NCBI GenBank assembly: GCA_021018995.1
Contig: CM037590.1
Coordinates: forward strand, 100,999,097-101,063,096
Direction: 5' to 3'
DNA from: Chloranthus sessilifolius
Lineage: Eukaryota > Streptophyta > Magnoliopsida > Chloranthales > Chloranthaceae
Length of the DNA stretch: 64,000 nt
The notes below the pieces were generated by a model. The model worked only from the letters and a program-made list of their open reading frames with translations, made no database searches and was not told the origin of the DNA. The stretch's first letter is position 1, and every line of letters begins with the position of its first letter. Made by a program: the position numbers and the translations under genes. Positions 38,101 through 46,818 of this stretch are shown here, piece after piece.

Positions 38101-41100
38101 TCCATCTTATATGCATCGGAGTAGTGTTTCATTTAATTTTATATATAGTGATGTTTGAGGGCATGCTTCTATTTCTTCGTTGATGGTTTTGATATTTTGT
38201 GAAATTTATTGATGATTATTCTAGATGCACTAGTTGCATTTATTTAGGCTGCGTATGGCATAGCTCTCTGTTAGCCCCTGCCATAGCAGAGTTCACCTGC
38301 TTAGCAGGTTCCCGTCCTCTTTGCTAACATCCTGCTACCGACTTTAGCAGGTACCCCTTCTCCTTGATAACTCCTTGCATAGCAAGATTTTATGCAGGAT
38401 TTACTTGTTCAGCAATTATACTCTCCTCTCTACTCACTCCTTGCCAGAGCAGATTTTATTTGCTCTGGTAGGGAGTTAGTAGAGAGCCAGGAGGTTGCTG
38501 CTAGAGCAGGTAAATCCTCCTTTGCGGGAAGTTAGAAAAGAGAATGGGAACCAACTAAAGCAGGTGAACTTCGTTGTGGCGGGGACTAGCAGAGAGCTAT
38601 GCCATATGCGGCCTTAAATCTCAGGATGAAGTTCTTCCCACATTTATCAAGTTTACGATTATGATCAAGTTCTTACTAGGATCAATTCAGCTTTTTCACT
38701 GTTATTTATATAATGCCTAACGGTCTGATCAACGAGGATTGATAAATTCTTCTTTCAGCTAAAAAAAATACATTCTTGTTTCAATTTGGATATCATAGTT
38801 CGAGAAAGGTGGTAACTTTCTCATGGTCCAATTGCTCTGGCATCAAAAAATTTCATCCGCACTATTCCAAATGACGACTGCCATGGCACAAATTTCAACT
38901 GAAATGTTAGAAATTCTATGGAACTCAAAAATTCAATTTTTGAGAAGCTAAGATGAAATAAATGCAAAACTATAGGGGTAGAATACGTAGTTCCTTTCCC
39001 CAATTTATCATTGGACCCAAGAAGAAGAAATTGAAGCAAAGGACACTTATTTGATAATCTTAGACAAGAAAAGTTCATGAGAAAACAAAAACAGAGGAAA
39101 GGACTCCACAGTATATAGTTTTCCCTTCAATCTTTGTGTTTTTAACAACTCTAAAGTCTTCAATTTTTGAAGGACTTCGGGAGTAGTCACAAGTCAATAA
39201 CAAAAGCTTACTGCAAACTTAGATTAGACTCTTATCGACTAGGGGGCATCATCATTCAGGGGTATCTTTAAACTATGTTTTTTACTCCAAGTAAAATAAC
39301 AAATTTAGCACAACGTCAAAATTGAAAAAAAAAATGGATAAAAGAAAACAAATGCAAATAATTTTATAAACTAGCAAGCATAGCAAAATTACCTATACAG
39401 AGATTGCCAATTCCCCAATTCCGACCCATCTTTGCCCATAACAATCTCTCTCAATGCCAATGGAAGCATTTCAAGCTCTTCCCATTTCATCCATTGGGGA
39501 AACTCTTGTTCCTCAGGCCCATAAAATTGACGGTATTCAATGTGCAAAGAAATAAGATCTTCCATCATGAGTTTCCCGAGTCTCATTGTTGCTTCTGTCG
39601 CATATATCTTCACAAAGGAACTAATTCATGAATCAATTCATCGAAAAAAATAATAATTTAAAGGGGGCTGTGTTTGATTAAGTGGGTTTTCATGGGTGTG
39701 ATATGAGTGACAGCATAGGTCCATCCGGCATGGATCCGGTTGTTCCAGACCATCCATCTAGCAGGGCAATATTATGTAGTCACTACATCCGAAAATTGCA
39801 CCAACCAGGGAATCCTACACATCCAATCAAGAGCATATATGGTTGACATTTGAAAATCAAAATTCAAAAGTGCATTGATCGGACTGTTACAACCATCCAA
39901 TCAGCACGATTTACGGACTGTGTGATTGATCTAGTCAACAAGTCCATGTGTGTAGACTAAATCAATCAGATACATGGTAATTGAACAAACAGTGAAGGGG
40001 ACAGTGCCCAATGGTTCACAAGTGGTTGAGTAGTCATTCCATAAGGGCTTATTTGATCCAATCGTACCCAGTAATTCTTTGAAAGGTGTTCTAAGTGAGT
40101 TAAGAATACGGAATGGTTACATTCACAAATTCCAATGGTCAACAAGAACTGAATAATGTATATGCACATATCCATCTAAATATGTATACGCTCAAAATAA
40201 ATATAGGGGCTTCTATTAACCCCACGAAATACTTAGTATCCCCCACTAACCACAGCTGAAAATCATTGGCTGCTTTGAATCAGACGATGGAGATTGTTTG
40301 TCGTCCCAATCTTTTACACAATGGATGTTTAGATCATGAGTGTACCATCACACTGTCAGATTTTGATTCCACATGGCACGCATCCCGAAAAATGATATGA
40401 GTACCACATTAGATGTATGCCCTGACCATGGTCATTTTTGGGATGTGTGTTAACTAGAATCAAAATCTGACCGTCTGATGGTGGGCTCATGACCGCAGTG
40501 TGGAAGAGTGGAACGAAGAACGATCTCCATCGTATGATCCAAAGCAATCAACAATTTTTAACTGTGGTTAGTGAGGGATATTGAGTATTTCCTGGGGGAG
40601 TAACAGCCCCCATAAATAAAGGGGGCTGCCGCTAACCGCACAGTGTTATAAGGCAGGCAGAATTTTGTGTAGGCAAAGTGCAGGCAGCTGATGTGGGAAC
40701 GACACAATTGGCTGCAAGTGCAGTGGGGCCAAAGCAATGCAGGTCGGGGCAGCCAGTCACGTCAGTTGCCTGCACAAAACCTGCATGCCGTTTGCAATTT
40801 TCCGCCACTATCCCCCCACCATATGGTAATTAAGTATAGCTGAAAACGTTGACTGCTTTAAATGGGAGAATTGAGATCATTTTTTCGTTCCAACTGATGT
40901 TATATGCCGATGATCCCAAGATCGAGATTGGAGGTGTAGTATCCCTAAATAAAAGGAAAAACTCTCCTCACTATCACTAATATAAATAGAGTATGTATAC
41001 CTTGGCAGAAAATTTATGGTTTCGAGTAAGAAAGGGCAATCCCAACATTCCCATAGGGCTCGATATAAGAACAACATCAATGGAGGAAACGTCCCAAAGA

Positions 41101-41425
41101 TTCAAGTTATAAGGAATCAAGTACCATGGAACTCCCCTTATCAAAACATTTGAAATTTCATTTGGAGCGTCAACGGGAGAAAATATTGTCAATCTAGAGA
41201 GATCCACTGGGCATTCCAGCAGAACCTCAAACCCGCATACAGTGATGATGTGGCAGGGAGGGTAGTGATACCCATTGCCTTTGCTCAAACACCTCTGCCC
41301 AAAAACACAATACATAAATCAAAATCCCCTAAAGAAATTTTAAAAAAAAATTGATAGAGAGAGAAAGCAATCAAGTATAGTATGAGAGAGAGAGAGAGAG
41401 AGAGTGAGTGAATTACAAGCTTCAT
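26602..41425 (-). CDS. INTS9: Integrator complex subunit 9 homologue, N-terminal exons (span)
   Basis: Five minus-strand coding exons: 41425-41417, 41294-41001, 39607-39393, 27317-26961 and 26812-26602, totalling 1,086 nt or 362 codons, with GT-AG borders and matching phases. The product matches plant Integrator subunit 9, a metallo-beta-lactamase/beta-CASP protein. In the family it pairs with the nuclease subunit INTS11 and is itself inactive; the complex cleaves nascent snRNA and other Pol II transcripts in the nucleus. The equivalent of the HxHxDH metal motif reads [10 protein letters not shown], consistent with an inactive member. The rest of the beta-CASP domain and the C-terminal dimerisation region are absent from the window. 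Identification is by recalled similarity. Confidence 0.88.
26961..27317 (-). CDS. INTS9: INTS9 exon 4
   Basis: Acceptor ATATATGTCAG; encodes [20 protein letters not shown], then the conserved [20 protein letters not shown] and [20 protein letters not shown] segments, closing the first beta-lactamase half. Donor GTACAT. Confidence 0.9.
27467..27842. repeat. 194-bp tandem duplication in INTS9 intron 3
   Basis: Unit 1 is 27467-27660 and unit 2 is 27661 to about 27842. The two are nearly identical, so the duplication is recent. Confidence 0.95.
27843..28459. other. INTS9 intron 3, unique part
   Basis: Contains a TA microsatellite (about 27972-27998) and a short hairpin (ATCGTAGACCTT with AAGGTCTACGAT, about 28371-28408). 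No exon seen. Confidence 0.5.
28460..28760 (-). mobile_element. RTE-type LINE fragment
   Basis: The minus-strand translation contains [20 protein letters not shown] and [16 protein letters not shown], the hallmark C-terminal segment of plant RTE-clade non-LTR reverse transcriptases (family pattern LYG-ECWA then VAEMRMLRWMCG). Only a small 5'-truncated and decayed piece is present, inside INTS9 intron 3. Confidence 0.8.
28761..30108. other. INTS9 intron 3, unassigned
   Basis: AT-rich, no exon or clear repeat. A GGTTCGAACC word near 28933 looks like a tRNA B-box but has no tRNA around it. Confidence 0.45.
30112..30360. mobile_element. Tourist-like (PIF/Harbinger) MITE
   Basis: A 249-bp element with inverted ends (GGCTCTGTTGGCATTAGCTCT; the right end reversed reads GGCTGTGTTTGGGTTAGCTCT), flanked by cta (30109-30111) and tta (30361-30363), a TWA-type 3-bp target site. 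An internal near-perfect 24-bp inverted repeat (CTCTCTGCCTGCTCTCCACC and its complement, about 30152-30220) folds a second hairpin inside the first. Confidence 0.8.
30364..31320. other. INTS9 intron 3, unassigned with possible repeat ends
   Basis: No gene. The stretch 30838-30915 (CCGGAACAGTCCGGCCGG, then ATTTTGAACCATGCATGC) resembles the right end of a fold-back element of the kind seen at 1050-1334, without a clear partner. Confidence 0.35.
31330..33680 (+). mobile_element. Probable LTR (gypsy-like), ends not fixed
   Basis: Non-coding stretch with the style of a long plant LTR: a TATA-like TATTTATAACC (31809), then a CT-rich leader with a (CT)n run (32115-32156), then a transcribed-leader-like tract (32220-32460), then a tail with GGCGGACCACATGACG (33554) and a T-rich end. 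No coding domains and no paired LTR seen, so it is a solo LTR or fragment. Weak evidence. Confidence 0.4.
32115..32156. repeat. (CT)n microsatellite
   Basis: Uninterrupted CT run in the leader of the LTR-like block. Confidence 0.95.
34021..34115. mobile_element. Fragment of the GATACGTATCG MITE family
   Basis: Starts CATGGGTCAAAAT and contains AAACCGATACGTATC, matching one end of the element at 1050-1334. The opposite end was not found. Confidence 0.5.
34500..34870 (+). mobile_element. Copia gag fragment
   Basis: Plus-strand translation carries [18 protein letters not shown] and then [20 protein letters not shown] followed by [10 protein letters not shown], typical of copia Gag (UBN2 core). 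It is a short isolated, broken piece inside INTS9 intron 3. Confidence 0.75.
34871..35810. other. INTS9 intron 3, unassigned
   Basis: AT-rich, no exon or domain recognised; probably the leader of the copia element that follows. Confidence 0.4.
36885..37565. mobile_element. hAT-like MITE rich in GCTCGAG
   Basis: A 681-bp non-coding insertion in the copia element, flanked by cttgggtg (36877-36884) and cctgggtg (37566-37573), an 8-bp duplication with one mismatch. The ends carry inverted AGCCGAG/CTCGGCT and GAGTCGAGCC words. Taking it out leaves the copia protease reading through, which confirms the borders. Assignment to hAT is by TSD length only. Confidence 0.75.
38247..38613. mobile_element. 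Tourist-like (PIF/Harbinger) MITE
   Basis: A 367-bp element with long inverted ends (GGCTGCGTATGGCATAGCTC; the right end reversed reads GGCCGCATATGGCATAGCTC), flanked by TTA on both sides (38244-38246, 38614-38616). The interior repeats CAGAGCAG/CTGCTCTG words. It sits inside the copia integrase. Confidence 0.88.
38721..39392. other. INTS9 intron 3, exon-proximal part
   Basis: No repeat or exon recognised; the exon 3 donor is at 39392-39391. Confidence 0.45.
39393..39607 (-). CDS. INTS9: INTS9 exon 3
   Basis: Acceptor TTTGTGAAG; encodes [37 protein letters not shown] and [14 protein letters not shown]. It ends with two bases of a codon before GTAATT, completed by T at the start of exon 4 (Ser). 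Confidence 0.88.
39608..41000 (-). other. INTS9 intron 2
   Basis: About 1.4 kb, holding the fold-back element at 40204-40612 and a second partial relative (40619 to about 40900). Short open frames are chance. Confidence 0.7.
40204..40612. mobile_element. Long fold-back MITE
   Basis: About 409 bp that is nearly one large hairpin. The left arm (GGGGCTTCTATTAACCCC, then CCACTAACCACAGCTGAAAA, then GGCTGCTTTGAATCAGACG) pairs with the right arm over at least 100 bp, and the inner parts (CAGATTTTGATTC and GAATCAAAATCTG) also pair. Both sides are flanked by ATAAATA-type sequence, so TSD length is ambiguous. A partial relative follows at once, with AGGGGGCTGCCGCTAACCGC at 40620 and AGCTGAAAACGTTGACTGC near 40840. 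Confidence 0.8.
41001..41294 (-). CDS. INTS9: INTS9 exon 2
   Basis: Follows the acceptor TTTTGGGCAG and ends AAG before GTATAC. It encodes [33 protein letters not shown] and [15 protein letters not shown]: the first strands of the metallo-beta-lactamase fold. Confidence 0.88.
41295..41416 (-). other. INTS9 intron 1 with (AG)n
   Basis: 122-bp intron, GT-AG, with an (AG)n microsatellite at 41383-41404 (CT-rich on the transcribed strand). Confidence 0.7.
41417..41425 (-). CDS. INTS9: INTS9 exon 1 (coding part)
   Basis: ATGAAGCTT followed by the donor GTAATT, giving MKL. Related plant proteins begin MKLTCLSKG; here the join to exon 2 gives MKLRCLSKG. This start is preferred over an in-frame ATG inside the intron because it gives the family N-terminus. 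Confidence 0.75.
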
Positions 41426-42120
41426 ACAGACGGCGAAGGAGAACAAGTAACAGCGTTATTTCATCAACCAAACCAACGCAAACAAAAACAATAATAAGTA
41501 ACTAAATAGGTTTTCCTCACCGGACTGCCCTGCCGTTTCCACGACCTTTACTGCAGTCCGGTCAAGTAAACACTCGGTATTGCACCGCATCAGACCCGGC
41601 CCATATTGATTACTTTGATGGGACGACCACTTGGTTTACCCCGTAGGACACATCCTCGTATCATAACCTAAAATATCGGCCATCTCCGATTAGGCCTGGT
41701 GCGATACAATATTATCCCTGATTCAACATAGGTAGAAATATCAGCCTATACCAGCCCTATCATATTGATTCATATCTCTTATGACCCCAGGTATTGTTTG
41801 ACTTTATTTAATGGTAACAGATGGGTGAAGCACCAAGACCGGTGCTTGTGCGCACACTTTATCATAATTCATGCAATTAATTTATGAAAATTCTAAATTT
41901 ATCCAAATTACACAAAAGTGGTAACCGAAACCAAAGAACCCTGCTACCTAAATAACTATGACAATAAAATCCCACCATTTATGGATTTGGTTGGTAAACA
42001 ATTAGAATTCTTAAAGGACTTTATTTATGTAATTGATTTGCAATGATTAGAATCCTTCAAGGACTCTTACCTCTTTGGATTAGCCATTTTGCCCATTTGA
42101 ACTCTTTTCTCTATTTTCCT
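41426..42120 (-). promoter_or_regulatory. INTS9 5' UTR and likely promoter region
   Basis: Sequence upstream of the INTS9 start. The first about 90 bases are leader-like. Beyond that the sequence (41510-41800) has GC-rich words and looks like a repeat fragment. No clear TATA box is assigned. Confidence 0.4.
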
Positions 42121-42131
42121 CTTTTATATAT

Positions 42132-42414
42132 ATGAGAAACCTAAAGAAAATTAGAATCTCTATTTCATTTTTTCTCTCGCTTGTTCTCTTCCCTGCAAAA
42201 GTACATTCATCGTTCACCATGTGTTTGGACCACCATTTTAACGGCAACCCGGGCATTCTTTTTAGGAGCCCAATTACCTTCCCAACGAGGATCCTCATCG
42301 CTGAGGCAGTTCCGTCGCAAGAGAAGTTTACTTGCGAAAGGACTCGAGCAATCGACACTCTGAATCCAACCGTCGTTAGCCAAATTATCGCGGAAATCAA
42401 TAAATGCTTCAACG
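42132..42414 (+). CDS. Candidate first exon, unknown product
   Basis: An open frame beginning MRNLKKIRISISFFLSLVLF (a basic then hydrophobic start that resembles a signal peptide) and running about 94 codons to ACGG/GTGAGT, a strong splice donor at 42415. It lies about 0.7 kb upstream of INTS9 and points away from it. I do not recognise the product. No following exon is visible because retroelement sequence starts soon after. A minus-strand open frame overlaps it and looks less gene-like. It could be chance or an exon cut off from its gene by insertions. Confidence 0.3.
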
Positions 42415-42499
42415 GGTGAGTGTCTCTCAATCCATCTGAAATTATTCAGTTATTTTAAAAAGAAAATTATAAATCAATCCTAGAAAATAATCGAGGAAG

Positions 42500-44020
42500 A
42501 AAGATATTTAGAATTGTGGTCGAAAAACTCGACCTATGCCTGAAATTGGCAACTCGACTAGTCGAAATCCAAAGTCAACCAGTCGAGATTCATATTATAT
42601 AAAAACTTGGGTCCTTTGTTCAATCTTGACTGGTCGAAATTCATTTTCGACCAGTTGAGAGTGAGTTCTCTTTGTTTCTTCTAGTAACTTGATGGTCAAA
42701 TATTAAATTCGACCAGTCGAGTTCATACTTCCTTCAGAAGTTTCTTTTTTGTTTGATCTCGATCGGTTGAAATCTAAATTCGACCAATCAAGATTGATCT
42801 TCCTCTCAAGCTGCGTTTAGGAAACTCGACCGGTCGAATATCAAATTCAACCACTCGAGTTCTGTATTCCTTAAGAACCTCTTTCATTGATCTTGATCAT
42901 TCACATGATATACTAATCCTTAACTTAGTGATGTTAGGACTTAGTTTGTTATTAATAAGTTACTGATGAAAGGATGAAAAATCATGTTTTATGATTTTGC
43001 GAAATAATGCAAAGCAAAAGAAAAATAAAAAAATCGTAATTTACGATTCTTCAGAGAAAGTCGTTCAAAAGAAGAGTGATACATAAGAAAGCGATGAATC
43101 GTAAATAAAGAATCGTTCAATAGGAAACTGTATAAAGAGTAAGGAATAGAAAATCATGATTTACGATTTTCCAGATAAGAAGCTTTCTAAAATTATTGAT
43201 CACGTGAGATTAACAGTGTCATGCACCAAATTAGAAGAATTCTTGACTTTGAAGTCTGGCCAATCATGGATCTGAGGAGATTGACGAAGAAGACTTTTAA
43301 AGAAATCTATTGCTTAAATAAAAGAAAAAAATCCAGAAGTACATCAAACGATTAAAAGCAAGGAAAGATAAAATTAAAAGTAGAGCTATATTAGGATGAT
43401 TTTATTTTAGTAATTTATTTTATTAGAATTAGGAGTTTTATAAACTGACCACTTATGATCTATAAATAAGAGGGCTTGGTGTAGAAATAACCATCGAAAA
43501 AATTCTCAGCATTGATTGACGACTGAGGTTGGGTTTTCTTTCGATCAAAATTTAGAGTAGTTTAGTTTAGATATTCATAATTTCTCAGGAGCAATTGACA
43601 CATGCAACTGAGGGGTTTTGCTTTCTAGTTTAGATTTATTTTATTGTAATTTTCTGCTTTGTAAACATCTTCGGATTTTAATTTGAATTGACGACTTTGG
43701 TTGAAGTTTCTTTTACTTTTCCATCTTCAATTTTCTCGAATTTTATTGACGTCCAAGTTTTAGGAGATTGTTGATTAAATTAAATCTGTATTGATAGCAT
43801 TCTAATTTTGATTGACGACCAATACTAAGATACTTGAGATATAGTGTAACGGTATTTTAAAATTGTAAACATCCGATAGTTGAAGATTGTGATTGACGAC
43901 CATAATCTGAAGTAAGAGGATTTAGGATTTATTTTCTACAATTTAGATTAAGAAACAATTCTTTATTCATATTTCTCCAGTAGTTTAGGAACTTAAAAGA
44001 TTATTATAAGTTTTTAGTGG
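42500..44020 (+). mobile_element. Probable LTR/leader with palindrome array
   Basis: Non-coding block on the 5' side of the gag piece at 44028. It has an array of TCGACCAGTCGA-type motifs (42530-42870), a TATA-like CTATAAATAAGAG near 43462, and a leader with repeated GATTGACGACC words (43510-43900). Layout as in a plant LTR U3-R-U5. Neither the LTR ends nor a PBS could be fixed, and the gag that follows starts in its C-terminal half, so this may be a different element joined to it. Confidence 0.5.
42530..42870. promoter_or_regulatory. Palindrome array TCGACCAGTCGA
   Basis: About nine copies of TCGACYRGTCGA or near variants, usually preceded by AACTCGAC or followed by GAGATTC, on the 5' side of the TATA-like box near 43462. 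Confidence 0.6.
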
Positions 44021-44027
44021 GAACTCT

Positions 44028-44875
44028 ATGCAAAGGGAAACCTTAGCAAGAGATCAAGAGCCTCCTAAATTGGTGAAGGAGAATACCTCAAGAGGGAAGA
44101 TATATGAAGTGGGTGTGTCAAGTGAATTGAAAAGGAAAGTGGACAGTCTAGCCCTAAAATTTGATAGGCTGATGGGAGCAATGCAGCCACCTGTGGCTGC
44201 TAGGGTGGAGGAGGCATGTGCCATATGCCAGTCCCCTGCTCATCCCCTTGAAGAATGCCCATCTGCTGACCAGTTTCCTGATTTTATAACAGAGCATGTG
44301 ACTGCAGCTCAGTCTTATGGGCAGCAGCCTACTGCTGGGTATCAATGGAGGAATCACCCCAATCTGAGGTGGCGACAAGATGCATACCCCAGCCAGCAGC
44401 AGCAGCCCCAACAGCCCATGCCCTACAAAAGTGCTTAGCCTATCGAGAAAATTATGTCCTAAGGCCTCAGTATCATCAACCCATGGCTCAAACTGTAGCT
44501 CCTCCTGTGCAGCAATCTGCACCCTCTGCAGCTGTGAGAGCACCATCCTTTGAGGAACAAGTTCTATCTTCACTGCAGAGCTTGAACACCTTATTCCAAA
44601 CTGTGCATTCTCACAACAAGAGCATCAAAAAGATAGAGGACCAACTTGGTCAGCTATCTGATGCTCTGACTAGGAGAGAGGGAGAAAGGTTGCCTAAGCA
44701 ACCACAGGACAATCCACGAAGGCAGTTTGTAGTGGGTGAAGTTTCCTCCACCTATGAGGAAGCTAAATCCGTTACAACTTTGAGAAGTCGTAAGCTAGTG
44801 GACAACCAAGTGGGTTGTGAGCCTATGAGGAACTTGGAGGAAGAAAATGTAGTGATTTCTACTAGCACACAATAA
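44028..44875 (+). CDS. Athila-like gag, C-terminal part
   Basis: Contains RGKIYEVG, then ACAICQSPAHPLEECPSADQ, a zinc-knuckle-like CX2C-H-C motif, then GYQWRNHPNLRWRQDAY, and a coiled-coil-like IKKIEDQLGQLSDALTRREG. The minus-strand relative has the same order (RGKVYEVS, CLICQSPQHTVEECPSAG, IKKLEEQLGQLSNALAKREE), confirming identity. The capsid half of gag is missing. A fossil, not a whole gene. Confidence 0.85.
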
Positions 44876-44911
44876 AGACCACCAGTGGTGGACTTGAAGG
44901 AATAATCAACT

Positions 44912-45886
44912 GTGAATAAAGAGGATCATGAGGATCCTCAAGAAAAGAGAAAACTCAAAAAGAAAGAGGCCCCATTGGCTAAGGCTGCAAGTGAGGGAGC
45001 AATCCCACATTTGCCATTTCCTAAGGCACTACAAGCACATTCCCCTTTGGATAAAGGGCAAGAAAAAATTGAGAAAATGATGGAGACTTTCAAGCAAGTA
45101 AAGATCAATTTGCCTTTACTTGATGCCATTAAACAAGTCCCAGCCTATGCCAAGTTTTTAAAAGAACTATGCACCCATAAAAGACAATCCAGGATACACC
45201 TATCCAAGAAAGTCTTTTCAGCAGAGAAAGTAAAACAAATTTTATCGATCGCAACCCCAACCAAATTCCAAGACCCTGGAACCCCCACAATCCCCTACAT
45301 AATTAGGGATCACATCATTGACAAAGCCTTATTAGATCTGGGAGCCAGTGTAAATTTGCTGCCATGTTCAGTATATGAGAAGTCGGGCTTAGGCAAATTA
45401 AAGCCCACACATGTGGTCCTCCAGCTGGCTGACAGATATGAAAGGAAACCTCTGGGGATAATTGAGGATGTTTTGGTTAGAGTTGACAAATTCTTCTATC
45501 CTGCTGACTTTTTGGTATTTGACATGGAACCAAGCAAATGTGCTTCCTCCATACCTGTGATTCTAGGCAGGCCCTTTTTTGCCACTGTCAATGCTCACAT
45601 ACAATGCAGGTATGGGATCATGGAAGTGTCATTTAGAAACATGAAGGTTAAGCTGAATATGTATAACACTGGCTATCAACCCTCTCCTGAAGAGGCTTGC
45701 TTTTCCATTAATGCCCAAAAGAAAGTGATACATGATAATCCACATTGGCTGGTGCAGGACAATGCCTGGTTCACAGATGAAAAACTACACCCAAGGACTG
45801 GACATTGGCTGAGGAAAAGATCTATGAAAGGTGCCAAGTTTGATGAGCCTGAGGAGATTATGGACCTTTCAGACCCTCCAGATTAG
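44912..45886 (+). CDS. Athila-like aspartic protease region
   Basis: A 324-codon open frame. A Lys-rich N-terminal part leads to a retropepsin-like core: ALLDLGASVNLLPCSVYE (with the D-G-A-S active-site signature), LQLADRYERKPLGIIEDVLV, DFLVFDMEP, VILGRPFFATVNAHI. This is the typical Athila/Tat protease. In an autonomous element it would be followed by reverse transcriptase; here the frame ends in DPPD and non-coding sequence follows. Confidence 0.88.
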   Translation: MNKEDHEDPQEKRKLKKKEAPLAKAASEGAIPHLPFPKALQAHSPLDKGQEKIEKMMETFKQVKINLPLLDAIKQVPAYAKFLKELCTHKRQSRIHLSKKVFSAEKVKQILSIATPTKFQDPGTPTIPYIIRDHIIDKALLDLGASVNLLPCSVYEKSGLGKLKPTHVVLQLADRYERKPLGIIEDVLVRVDKFFYPADFLVFDMEPSKCASSIPVILGRPFFATVNAHIQCRYGIMEVSFRNMKVKLNMYNTGYQPSPEEACFSINAQKKVIHDNPHWLVQDNAWFTDEKLHPRTGHWLRKRSMKGAKFDEPEEIMDLSDPPD

Positions 45887-46150
45887 CCCCTGAAGCCAGT
45901 ATGTATCATATGTACCATACTTTGTTTTTAGGTGTTTCCTTAGTTGTTACTTGATTCTCTTTATTTCCTTGCAATAATAAAAAGAAAACAACAAAACTGT
46001 CATGCTCAATACTAGACCGTCATTTCCAGTTGTCCTGAGGTAATGGGAGCTGTTCACAAGAAAATCAAATCATGGGGCACCACATCAACAGAACCTGTTG
46101 AGAATTGAGACTACGAGTGCCCAGAAATACGACCTTATTTAGTTTTTAGA
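45887..46150 (+). other. Non-coding gap after protease
   Basis: No polymerase or integrase sequence found; the ORF2 promoter-like array starts at its right end. Confidence 0.6.
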
Positions 46151-46510
46151 AGTCTTCGATAGGTCAAGTTCACCTTTTGATAGACCACATGGTGATTTCG
46201 GTAGGATGTTCGGTGGTTTCGATAGGCACTGAACTTCTCGACAGGTGAAACTAACTTTTCGATCGGTTAAAAAGTGCAAAACGGAGATTTCGATAGGTTC
46301 TAAATACCAATCGGGAACTTATCGAAATAAAGACTCAGCTGCCGTTTAAATTGATTGAAAGGATAGTTCCACCTATCGGGATCCTATCGAATCATCCCCT
46401 TTTAAAGTTGTGTCTGCTATGCTTTCGACAGGACGCATGAACCTATCGAAACCATCCAGTTCACCCTATCGGAATCATATTCCACCCCTTATATACCTAT
46501 CGATAGGTCA
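46150..46510 (+). promoter_or_regulatory. Palindrome array CCTATCGATAGG and internal promoter of ORF2
   Basis: About thirteen copies of TTCGATAGGT or its complement ACCTATCGAA, ending in a perfect TACCTATCGATAGGT (46495-46509) that overlaps a TATA-like CCTTATATACC (46488). A CT-rich leader with two AAACCCTAG words (46540, 46704) follows and leads to the ORF2 start at 46819. The layout mimics an LTR promoter although it lies inside the element. Confidence 0.65.
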
Positions 46511-46818
46511 TTTGTGCCTCATTCCATACCTTCTGTAAAACCCTAGCTCTTTTCCTCTCTCTTTCGCCTCCCTCTTTCTCCACTAATTCCTCACAGAACC
46601 TTCAGTTGTTCAGTCTGTCATTTTGTCAGTACATTCAGCTTGCACAGAGGAGCATTTTGCCCCTGACTTTAGAAAAATTGAAGCTGTGTATTGCGATTTC
46701 TGTTAAACCCTAGGGATTTCGAGGTTAGTTACCTTCCCACCATCAATTTGTCGTTCCTCTAACTCTTAACCTTCAAGCTCCACTCTAAGTTGGTGAGTGA
46801 CTAATCTCCGAAAGTAAA

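Larger units (their letters stand above)
35815..38720 (+). mobile_element. Decayed copia element, gag to integrase
   Basis: Gag region ([20 protein letters not shown] near 35930, [14 protein letters not shown] near 36180, [20 protein letters not shown]), then a protease region ([20 protein letters not shown] near 37573, LADGSLTPF), then a pre-integrase region ([20 protein letters not shown]) and the start of integrase ([12 protein letters not shown] near 38625). No LTR, reverse transcriptase or RNase H follows. Two later elements are inserted: 36885-37565 between gag and protease, and 38247-38613 inside integrase. Broken in many places; old. It lies in the sense opposite to INTS9, in intron 3. 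Confidence 0.85.

Noticed and set aside
42080-42430. 116-codon minus-strand open frame near INTS9
   Set aside because: Opposite the candidate plus-strand exon with a good donor site; its own ends have no splice or start context and no recognised similarity.
44154-44573. 139-codon minus-strand open frame opposite gag
   Set aside because: Shadow of the plus-strand gag, which has recognisable motifs.
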